Shown: positions 1-6,332 of the stretch, one piece after another
Position numbering within the stretch: the stretch's first letter is position 1
How the letters are laid out: every line of letters begins with the position of its first letter
Origin: JAEHDI01 sp035455185
GTDB lineage: Bacteria > Acidobacteriota > Terriglobia > Bryobacterales > Bryobacteraceae
Length of the DNA stretch: 9,698 nucleotides
Direction of reading: 5' to 3'
Assembly (NCBI GenBank): GCA_035455185.1
Contig: DATIFQ010000515.1
Span: 1-9,698 of the forward strand
Made by a program: the position numbers and the translations under genes
The notes under the pieces: generated by a model
What the model saw: the letters and a program-made list of their open reading frames with translations, nothing else
What the model was told of the DNA's origin: nothing
Databases searched by the model: none

Positions 1-1
1 A

Positions 2-526
2 GGGGCGATCGTGCCGCTGACGTTCGTTCCGCCGTTTCCGGTGTATCCGCCCGAGACAGCGTGGATGCGCGAGCCGAAGACGGACATTCCGGGGCTGGTT
101 CTGAGCGAGCACCGCGAAGGCGGGCGCGTGGCCTATCTGCCCGCTGACATCGACCGGCGGTTCGCCAAGGATCATCTCCCGGATCACGGCAACCTGCTCG
201 CCAATATCGTGCGATGGGCGGGTAAAAGCGACGTTCCGTTGCGCGTCGAGGGACTGGGCCTGATCGACTGCCACCTGTACCGCCAGCCGGGTCGGCTCAT
301 TCTGCACGTGGTCAACCTGACCAGCGCCGGAACGTGGCGCGCTCCAATCGATGAGCTGATTCCGATCGGACCGGTGAAGGTGTCCGTCCGTCTCCCGAGC
401 GAGGTTCGGGGCGGGGGAGTTCGTCTTCTCGTTTCGGGGGCGAGTCCCGTATCCGGTGTCCGGGATGGATGGTGCGCGTTTGAGTTGCGCTCCATTCTGG
501 ATCACGAGGTGGCGGTGATCGGGTAG
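2..526 (+). CDS. Putative glycoside hydrolase (GHL6-type), C-terminal fragment
   Basis: The reading frame is open from the left edge to a TAG stop at 524-526, so this is the 3' end of a longer gene; the GTG at 11 is not a convincing start because the frame continues upstream. The visible ~174 residues contain a stretch around HREGGRVAYLPADIDRRF, then DHGNLLANIVRW and GLIDCHLYRQPGRLILHVVNLT. I recognise this pattern from the end of large exported proteins annotated as hypothetical glycosyl hydrolase 6 or 'Tat pathway signal protein': a glutamine-amidotransferase-like, beta-galactosidase trimerisation-type domain followed by a beta-sandwich tail. No catalytic residues lie in this part, so the substrate cannot be judged. 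The family assignment is from memory of similar proteins; the alternative is simply a hypothetical protein. The next gene starts 30 nt downstream on the same strand, but no functional link is apparent. Confidence 0.6.
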   Translation, partial: GAIVPLTFVPPFPVYPPETAWMREPKTDIPGLVLSEHREGGRVAYLPADIDRRFAKDHLPDHGNLLANIVRWAGKSDVPLRVEGLGLIDCHLYRQPGRLILHVVNLTSAGTWRAPIDELIPIGPVKVSVRLPSEVRGGGVRLLVSGASPVSGVRDGWCAFELRSILDHEVAVIG

Positions 527-556
527 TCGCTCCCCCACTTCTGGTTGAATAGGAGT

Positions 557-2917
557 ATGGGTACACACCAACCTGGGGGATTCGCGCAGATTGGCGGTCC
601 GCCGGTCCCCTCGCGTCAGAACACCGTCAAGGACCCCGTCTGCCACATGGATGTGGACCCTCGCACGGCCGCGGCAACGTACGAATACAAGGGCGAGACG
701 TACTACTTTTGCTCGGTTCACTGCCAGAAGAAGTTCGCCGCGGACCCCGGCGCCTATCTCGCAGCCAAACCCGAGAAGCCGGAGCCGGCCGGCCGGAAGG
801 ATGCCATCTACGTCTGTCCGATGCACCTGGAGGTGCGGCAGATTGGCCCGGGGGCTTGCCCAAAATGTGGCATGGCGCTGGAGCCGGAGATAGCGACCGG
901 CGAGGAGGGGCCGAATCCGGAACTCGTCGACATGACACGGCGGTTCAGGGTGAGCCTGTGGCTGACAATTCCGGTTTTTCTGATTGCGATGTCGGAGATG
1001 ATCCCGGGCCAGCCGGTGCAGCGGGCCCTCTCCCAGCAGATGCTGAGCTACATTCAGCTCGCGCTGGCGACGCCAGTCGTACTCTGGGGAGCAAAGCCTT
1101 TTTTTGAAAGAGGTTGGGCGTCAATTATCAACAGAAACTTGAACATGTTCACGCTGATCGCCATCGGTATCGGGACGGCGTATCTGTACAGCGTGGCGGC
1201 CACACTCGCCCCAGGCCTGTTTCCGGAGTCGTTCTACGGGCACGGCGGCGGTCCGGCGGTCTATTTCGAGGCAGCGGCGGTAATCACGACTCTGGTGCTG
1301 CTGGGTCAGGTTCTGGAACTGCGGGCGAGAGAGAGGACGGGAAGCGCGATCAAGGCGCTTCTCGGGTTGGCTCCAAAGATGGCGCAGTGGCTGCTGCCGG
1401 ACGGCTCTGAGGAGAAGATTCCGCTCGAGGCGGTTCATCCCGGATACAAGCTGCGGGTGCGTCCGGGCGAGAAGGTGCCGGTGGACGGCGTAGTGATCGA
1501 CGGATCGAGTTCGGTGGACGAGTCGATGATCACAGGCGAGCCGATCCCGGTGGAGAAGGCGGCGGGCAGCCGGGTCACCGGCGGCACGCTGAACGGCACG
1601 GGCAGTTTTGTCATGCGGGCCCAGCGCGTCGGCAGTGAAACGCTGCTGGCGCAGATCGTGCGCATGGTCGTCGAGGCGCAGCGGTCCCGGGCGCCGATCC
1701 AGCGGCTGGCCGACGTCGTCTCGGGCTACTTTGTGCCGATCGTGGTGCTGGTGGCAGTGATCACGTTTGTGGTCTGGGCGCTCGTGGGGCCGGAACCGAC
1801 GATGGCGTACGCGATCGTCAACGCGGTAGCGGTGCTGATCGTCGCCTGCCCGTGCGCACTCGGGCTTGCGACCCCGATGGCGGTGATGGTCGGGACGGGA
1901 CGCGGGGCGACGGCTGGTGTGCTGCTGAAGAATGCCGAGGCGCTCGAGCTTCTGGAGAAGGTCGACACGCTCGTGGTGGACAAGACCGGCACTCTGACCG
2001 AGGGGAAACCGGCGCTCGCGTCGGTAGCGACGCTTCCAGGGGTCAAAGAGTCGGAACTCCTGCGGCTGGCGGCGGGGCTGGAACGCGGAAGCGAACACCC
2101 GCTCGCAGCCGCTATCGTCGCCGGCGCGGAGGCTCGCGGACTGAACCTCCCGGCTGTGGAGGGGTTTCGCTCTCTCACCGGACGCGGAGTTGCTGGGGTG
2201 CTGGAAGGGCGCGATGTTGCGCTTGGTAATCCTCTTTTATTCAGTGAATTAGCGATAGAATCTCGCGTTTTTGACGAAACGGCCGAGAAGTTGCGCGGAC
2301 AAGGGCAGACGATCGTCTACGTGGCTGTGGACGGGCGCCCGGCAGGGCTGCTCGGCGTCGCTGACCCCGTCAAGAAGTCGGCCCGGGAGGCCATCCAGCT
2401 CCTGCACAAGGAAGGGATCCGGGTCGTCATGGCGACCGGCGATAACCCGACAACCGCGGGGGTGGTGGCGCGGGAACTCGGCATCGACGACGTGCGCGCG
2501 GGGGTCCTGCCGGACCAAAAGAGCAACGTCGTAAAGCAGCTTCAGGCGGAGGGCCGGGTGGTCGCGATGGCGGGAGACGGGATCAACGACGCCCCGGCGC
2601 TCGCCCAGGCCCATGTCGGCATTGCCATGGGAACCGGGACTGATGTCGCCATGGAAAGCGCGGGTATCACGCTGGTGAAAGGCGACCTGCGCGGCGTGGT
2701 CCGCGCCCGCAAGCTGAGCCGTGGCACGATGCGGAACATCCGGCAGAACCTGTTCTTCGCGTTCGCGTACAACACGCTTGGAGTGCCGGTCGCGGCCGGG
2801 GTGCTCTACCCGTTTTTCGGCCTGCTGCTCAGTCCGATGATCGCCAGCGCGGCGATGACATTCAGCTCGGTTTCAGTGATCAGCAACTCGCTTCGTCTGC
2901 GGAGATTGAAACTCTGA
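557..2917 (+). CDS. copA: Copper-exporting P1B-1-type ATPase with YHS and heavy-metal-binding N-terminus
   Basis: Inner-membrane pump that uses ATP to expel Cu+ (possibly Ag+). From ATG 557 it is 786 aa. The N-terminus has a YHS domain (residues ~24-68; C29, C52, C56) and a heavy-metal-binding domain (~85-110; CPMH at 87-90, CPKCGM at 101-106) instead of the usual HMA domain. All P-type ATPase motifs are present: TGEP (~326-329), the CPC metal site in the membrane (431-433), DKTGT with the phosphorylated Asp475, the HP dipeptide (514-515), ATGDN and GDGINDAP (~673-680). The last two helices carry N731-x6-Y738-N739-x4-P744 and M767-x2-SS, the P1B-1 copper signature. An in-frame TTG at 545 gives 790 aa; I prefer ATG because the TTG has no ribosome site. 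The AGGAG at 551-555 is only 1 nt from the ATG, so initiation may depend on readthrough from the gene 30 nt upstream. The gene contains a T7 slippery site at 1099-1105. No cueR-like regulator is visible. Confidence 0.95.
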   Translation: MGTHQPGGFAQIGGPPVPSRQNTVKDPVCHMDVDPRTAAATYEYKGETYYFCSVHCQKKFAADPGAYLAAKPEKPEPAGRKDAIYVCPMHLEVRQIGPGACPKCGMALEPEIATGEEGPNPELVDMTRRFRVSLWLTIPVFLIAMSEMIPGQPVQRALSQQMLSYIQLALATPVVLWGAKPFFERGWASIINRNLNMFTLIAIGIGTAYLYSVAATLAPGLFPESFYGHGGGPAVYFEAAAVITTLVLLGQVLELRARERTGSAIKALLGLAPKMAQWLLPDGSEEKIPLEAVHPGYKLRVRPGEKVPVDGVVIDGSSSVDESMITGEPIPVEKAAGSRVTGGTLNGTGSFVMRAQRVGSETLLAQIVRMVVEAQRSRAPIQRLADVVSGYFVPIVVLVAVITFVVWALVGPEPTMAYAIVNAVAVLIVACPCALGLATPMAVMVGTGRGATAGVLLKNAEALELLEKVDTLVVDKTGTLTEGKPALASVATLPGVKESELLRLAAGLERGSEHPLAAAIVAGAEARGLNLPAVEGFRSLTGRGVAGVLEGRDVALGNPLLFSELAIESRVFDETAEKLRGQGQTIVYVAVDGRPAGLLGVADPVKKSAREAIQLLHKEGIRVVMATGDNPTTAGVVARELGIDDVRAGVLPDQKSNVVKQLQAEGRVVAMAGDGINDAPALAQAHVGIAMGTGTDVAMESAGITLVKGDLRGVVRARKLSRGTMRNIRQNLFFAFAYNTLGVPVAAGVLYPFFGLLLSPMIASAAMTFSSVSVISNSLRLRRLKL
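1099..1107 (+). other. Candidate -1 frameshift site with immediate stop inside the copper ATPase
   Basis: Seven T in a row lie at 1099-1105 and, in the ATPase frame, read as the heptamer T_TTT_TTT (P181 F182 F183), a legitimate X_XXY_YYZ slippery sequence. A -1 slip would put TGA (1105-1107) next, ending the protein after 183 residues: YHS domain, heavy-metal-binding domain and the first two membrane helices. A GGGGAG Shine-Dalgarno-like element sits 7 nt upstream (1086-1091), close to where such elements stimulate -1 shifting in dnaX. In E. coli copA, a -1 frameshift with an immediate stop makes a short copper chaperone; here the product would be membrane-anchored. The sequence elements are seen; their function is inference. 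The same residues (KPFFERGW) are conserved in the family, so the run may only reflect codon choice. Confidence 0.3.
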
Positions 2918-2928
2918 CAGGCTGTCTC

Positions 2929-2954
2929 CGCCCGGTCACCGCAGAAGCCGGGCG
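2929..2954. terminator. Possible hairpin between convergent genes
   Basis: A perfect 7-bp inverted repeat (CGCCCGG at 2929-2935, CCGGGCG at 2948-2954) with a 12-nt loop spans the 18-nt gap between the stops of the convergent ATPase and kinase genes and runs into the 3' end of the kinase gene. It could act in both directions, but neither strand has a T tract after it, so it is not a standard intrinsic terminator. GC-rich sequence makes short stems common. Confidence 0.25.
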
Positions 2955-3964
2955 ACGGACTCGCGGAGCGGGGTGGGCAGTGTGCGCAGGAGGTCCGCGT
3001 CAAGATCCGGGTGGATGGTGTGGGGCGAAGTCACGGACGCTGCCGCGACAAGCGCGCCGAGGTGGTGCGCTTCGACGAGTGGCAAACCAGCCGCCAGTCC
3101 CGCGATCACTCCCGCCAGATGGGCGTCGCCCGCGCCGGCCGTACCCTTTACGGGGACGGCAGGCACTCCGACATGGCGGAGCCGTTCGCCGTCCCACGTC
3201 CAGCTTCCATCCCGCCCCGCGGTGACTAGGAGCGCGATCTGCGGATTGAGCGCGCGCAGGCGCTCGACCGCCGCCGCGGCGATTTCCTCCGGCTGACGGC
3301 CTGCACTGGCGAGTCCCGCCGCCACCACGGCCTCGTCGCGATTGAGGGCGAGCAGGTCGATGCGGGAGATCAGCCCGGAATCGATGGCTCCCGGCAACTC
3401 GACGGAGGTGAACGAGGCGACGCGGAAAAATCCGTGCGCCGTTCCTAACCGCAGCAGCGTCGTGCGGGCTTCGATCGGCACTTCGGGGGCCGCCAGAGCC
3501 ACGCCGCAACCTTCGTAGCGCTGAAACTCGGGCTCCACCCGCAGCACGTAGGCCGCGTCAACGCGGGAGCAGGCCGAGTCGTTCGTGGTCATGTTTCCGC
3601 CGCTGCCGTCCGGATACACGAAACAGAACGAGAACAGCGTCGGGGCGTCCGGTTCCCTGATGACGTGCCGGAGATCAAGCCCTGCTTCGGCCATCTCCAC
3701 GAGCAGGCGCTCTCCGACGTCGTCATTACCGATCTTGCCGACGGGGATGGTTGCGAAATCCCGGCCGAGCAGCCGGCTGACGTAGTGGGAGATGATATGC
3801 AGCTTGCAGTAGTCACGCTGGTTCAGGAAACGCCCGCCGCGGCTCTCCTCGCGGCCGAGCGTCTCATTGCCGTCGAGCGCGAAGAAGCGGCCGGAGCCGA
3901 TGCCGCCGACGCCGATCATGGCGCGGTAGAGGAGTCCGCCGGGAGGAATTCGAAGGGCGGTCAT
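2936..3964 (-). CDS. PfkB-family carbohydrate kinase
   Basis: A 342-aa cytoplasmic ribokinase-fold kinase, expected to phosphorylate a sugar or sugar phosphate with ATP. The N-terminus has the family's Gly-rich strand (IGVGGIGSGRFFAL, ~17-30). PVGKIGNDDVGERLLVEMAEAGLDL (~74-98) is the typical PfkB segment, in two stretches here: PVGKIGNDDVGERL then LVEMAEAGLDL. LLALNRDEA lies at 204-212 and the ATP/catalytic motif GTAGAGDAHLAG at 274-285, with the catalytic base Asp280. The usual motif begins D-T, so the first Asp is Gly274 here, and the common Phe after GDA is His282. The open frame extends upstream to 4384, but that part is a shadow of the next gene. I chose ATG 3964 because the kinase homology begins there and it overlaps the stop of the upstream gene by 4 nt (ATGA), indicating translational coupling; there is no separate ribosome site. 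The substrate cannot be assigned. Confidence 0.9.
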   Translation of the reverse strand: MTALRIPPGGLLYRAMIGVGGIGSGRFFALDGNETLGREESRGGRFLNQRDYCKLHIISHYVSRLLGRDFATIPVGKIGNDDVGERLLVEMAEAGLDLRHVIREPDAPTLFSFCFVYPDGSGGNMTTNDSACSRVDAAYVLRVEPEFQRYEGCGVALAAPEVPIEARTTLLRLGTAHGFFRVASFTSVELPGAIDSGLISRIDLLALNRDEAVVAAGLASAGRQPEEIAAAAVERLRALNPQIALLVTAGRDGSWTWDGERLRHVGVPAVPVKGTAGAGDAHLAGVIAGLAAGLPLVEAHHLGALVAAASVTSPHTIHPDLDADLLRTLPTPLRESVARLLR

Positions 3965-4872
3965 GCTGTACGGTCCGGGGCCGAAAGGCCGAGATCCCAC
4001 TCGGGGTGTTCGCTGACGGGGTGGGACGCCGTCGCGATGGTCGCGGTAATCAGCGCGTCGGGGTGTTCTTGTAGCAGCGTGATCGGGTACTCGGTGGTAA
4101 GAGGACCGAACAGAGCCACGCGGAGCGCGGTTTGTTTCCATGCGCCAGTGTCGCTGAAGAGGCGCACCTTCTTCGCCGAGAGACACTCTTTGATGCCGAG
4201 CGTGACCGACATCGGCGGAACGAACTGGTAGGCGCTGCCGAAGGTGCGTTGAGCGAGGGCGAGAATCGTGTCGAGGTTGTTGTCCTGGACCCGCACGGTG
4301 GAGTTGCGCAGATCGTCGAGCGTGATCCGGCTGAACGGATGCCGACGCGTCTGGTTGTAGGCGATGTGGCCGTCCTGTCCCCAACCGCCATAGGTGATGT
4401 CGACCGGCGCCGCCCAGATCTTCCGCCGCACCTCCTCGACGTTCCCAGCGTTCAGCCAGAAGCGGTTTGATTCGGGAACTGCAAGCGCGGAGTCCACCGG
4501 ATCATAGAAATGCTTCTCCATGAAGCCGCGGAAGCTGTAGGGATGGGCGCGGGGCAATTCGCGGCCCTGCCAGTCGAGACACTCGTCCATGTGGAATACG
4601 ACGAAGTTCTTCAGGCTGACCCCTTCACGATTGACGAGACTGGTGAACGGCTGGTACCAGCAGGCGGGACCGCACGGGATGATCGCCCGTGTCGCCTCGC
4701 CTCGGGAGTTGTGAAGGCGGATCTCGTCCACCAATTCCCGGGCCATGATGCGGCCCATTTCTTCGGAGTCCCGGCAGAGACGGAACTGCACCTTGCGGGC
4801 GGGATGGGTTTCGAGTTGCTGGTAGGGGATCCTGCACCACTGGTACAGGTCATAGGGTGTGAAGTCCGCCAT
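3961..4872 (-). CDS. Glucosamine-6-phosphate deaminase-like protein (NagB family, divergent)
   Basis: A 303-aa protein of the NagB/RpiA-like fold. NagB converts glucosamine-6-phosphate to fructose-6-phosphate and ammonia. Recognisable blocks are FHMDE (93-97; Asp96 matches the E. coli proton-transfer Asp72), GGWGQDGHIAYNQ (162-174; Asp167 and His169 match Asp141 and His143), VTLGIKECLSAKKV (223-236) and TGAWKQTA (242-249; Lys246 matches the phosphate-binding Lys208), then LLQEHPDALI (266-275). Position 174, the catalytic-triad Glu148 of E. coli NagB, is Gln. At 303 aa it is longer than E. coli NagB (266 aa), with an extra ~30 residues at the N-terminus. This looks like a separate subfamily, so the reaction should not be assumed. 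Only a weak AAGAG precedes ATG 4872. It overlaps the downstream PfkB kinase by 4 nt and lies 73 nt after the OYE gene on the same strand. Confidence 0.85.
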   Translation of the reverse strand: MADFTPYDLYQWCRIPYQQLETHPARKVQFRLCRDSEEMGRIMARELVDEIRLHNSRGEATRAIIPCGPACWYQPFTSLVNREGVSLKNFVVFHMDECLDWQGRELPRAHPYSFRGFMEKHFYDPVDSALAVPESNRFWLNAGNVEEVRRKIWAAPVDITYGGWGQDGHIAYNQTRRHPFSRITLDDLRNSTVRVQDNNLDTILALAQRTFGSAYQFVPPMSVTLGIKECLSAKKVRLFSDTGAWKQTALRVALFGPLTTEYPITLLQEHPDALITATIATASHPVSEHPEWDLGLSAPDRTA

Positions 4873-4945
4873 GGCTCTTGAGAGAACAGAGTATCAGCTT
4901 GAACGGCGCGAGGTGGACTGCCTCTGAGGGCTGCAGCGGCTGCAA
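4873..4945 (-). other. Short intergenic spacer without a clear terminator
   Basis: These 73 nt separate the OYE gene from the NagB-like gene on the same strand. They hold a small CTCT/AGAG palindrome near 4875-4884 and a GCTGCA direct repeat near 4930-4943. I see no T tract, strong hairpin or good promoter, so cotranscription of the two genes is possible but not shown. Confidence 0.3.
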
Positions 4946-6259
4946 TCACGCGAAGGGCGCAGGACGAAAGACGGAAAGAATCTCCTCGATCATCGCCTCG
5001 CGGGAAGCGTAACGCGTCTCGTCGTAACAGCCGAGCGGGTTCTCCAGCACGTTCACTAGGCACTTGTTGCAGTAAGTGCAGGGCCGGTCGGGCCGATCCT
5101 TGCCCGAGGCGAAGACGTGTGCGAGGTCATTGTTGGCGATTAGCGGACGTGCGATGGTGACGGCGTCGCACACGCCGTTCTCTAGGGCCTGGCGAATGAA
5201 GGAAGCCGTCTGGAATCCGCCGGTGCACAGAACGGGAATCCCGACAGCCTGCTTGACGGCGATCGCGTCCGGGATGTTGATGCCCTCGATGGTTTCACCG
5301 CGGGCCTTGATCCACACAGAACGATAAAGCTGGGCGGCCGGACCGCTGCGAAACGTCAGATAGTTGCGGAGGGCTCCGGAGCCGCTCGAAAGCATACTGT
5401 CGTAGGTCTTGACCGCTTCTTCGACAGGGAAATCGCCAGGCGGATTCTTAGGGTGCGGAAAGGCGCTTCCGGAAGAAACGTGGATGGCGTCCACGCCCGC
5501 TTCTTCCAGCCAGCGACAGACGTTCAGGGAATCCTTGATGGTGTTGCCGGGTGATTCCCATGGTACGAGCGCGTTGTTGAACTCGGTTGTGCTGAGTTTC
5601 GCCTGGAGGTGGAAATCCCGCCCGACCTCGGCCCGGATGGCGGCGACGACTTCCAGAAGAAAGCGAGCGCGGTTGTGAAGAGAGCCACCATATTTGTCCT
5701 TCCTGTCGTTGATCGCGGAGCTTAGGAACTGGGTAAACAGGTAACCGTTGGCGGCGTGCAACTCTACTCCGTCCAGACCTGCTTCCCGCGCCCGGCGCGC
5801 ACCGGCAGCGAATGCATCGACCGTCTGGCGAATCTGTGCAAGGGTCATGCGCTCGCACTCAAAGCCGTGAAAAGGCTCCGGCCTGTCGGTGGAGCTGAGC
5901 CCTTTCGCGTACTCGATGCCGCCGATGTCGCGCTGGCGGCCGGCGTGGCTCAACTGAAGGATGAACTTGCAGTCATGCTCGTGAACGCGCCGGCCCAACT
6001 CGCGCCAGAACGGGATGCGGTCGTCGCGATCGATTGCCGCATAGTTCGGGATGATACGGCCGCGCATCTGGACCGGGACAAACGACGAAATGATCGCACC
6101 AACACCTCCCCGCGCAAACTTCAGTTCCCAGTTGATCCGTGCGGGGTTGCCGGAGCCGTCATAGTTGTCGAAACGGCCGGCCATGTTTGATCGAAGGATC
6201 CGGTTCTTGACGGTGAGATTGCGGAACGGAAGCGGCTGAAAGAGGATATCTTCCGGCAT
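4946..6259 (-). CDS. Old Yellow Enzyme-type NADH:flavin oxidoreductase
   Basis: A 437-aa FMN-dependent TIM-barrel oxidoreductase of the OYE family, expected to reduce an activated C=C bond or related substrate with NAD(P)H. It has the N-terminal LFQPLPFRNLTVKNRI (6-21) and ILQLSHAGRQ (100-109). The substrate-binding pair His168/Asn171 sits in LHAANGY, followed by QFLSSAINDRKDKYGGSLHNR (177-197), broken here as QFLSSAINDRKDK and YGGSLHNR. The FMN phosphate loops are CTGGF (345-349) and ARPLIAN (370-376). Cysteines 394, 397, 400 and 411 resemble the 4Fe-4S site of 2,4-dienoyl-CoA reductases, but with CxxCxxCx10C spacing, and the C-terminal FAD/NAD domains of that group are missing. The frame is open to 6355; ATG 6259 is chosen because homology starts there and AGGAGG lies 10 nt upstream. 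It may head a transcript with the NagB-like and kinase genes. The substrate is unknown. Confidence 0.9.
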   Translation of the reverse strand: MPEDILFQPLPFRNLTVKNRILRSNMAGRFDNYDGSGNPARINWELKFARGGVGAIISSFVPVQMRGRIIPNYAAIDRDDRIPFWRELGRRVHEHDCKFILQLSHAGRQRDIGGIEYAKGLSSTDRPEPFHGFECERMTLAQIRQTVDAFAAGARRAREAGLDGVELHAANGYLFTQFLSSAINDRKDKYGGSLHNRARFLLEVVAAIRAEVGRDFHLQAKLSTTEFNNALVPWESPGNTIKDSLNVCRWLEEAGVDAIHVSSGSAFPHPKNPPGDFPVEEAVKTYDSMLSSGSGALRNYLTFRSGPAAQLYRSVWIKARGETIEGINIPDAIAVKQAVGIPVLCTGGFQTASFIRQALENGVCDAVTIARPLIANNDLAHVFASGKDRPDRPCTYCNKCLVNVLENPLGCYDETRYASREAMIEEILSVFRPAPFA

Positions 6260-6269
6260 GAGCCCAGTG

Positions 6270-6275
6270 CCTCCT
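6270..6275 (-). promoter_or_regulatory. Ribosome binding site fixing the OYE start
   Basis: AGGAGG on the minus strand lies 10 nt before ATG 6259. It supports this start over the longer open frame beginning at 6355. The VirB10-like gene has the same motif at the same spacing. Confidence 0.75.
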
Positions 6276-6332
6276 CTGAACGAGATAGGCCCATGGTAGC
6301 AGGTGGCTAGCGCGTGCAGCCCGCGAAGACGT

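Noticed and set aside
1121..2098. A 325-aa open frame antisense to the copper ATPase
   Set aside because: It lies wholly within a clearly coding gene, its sequence is Arg/His-rich and low in recognisable motifs, and long antisense frames are common in GC-rich DNA.
3965..4384. N-terminal extension of the kinase reading frame
   Set aside because: This part is the shifted frame of the NagB-like gene, with Arg/Pro-rich nonsense sequence; kinase homology begins at 3964.
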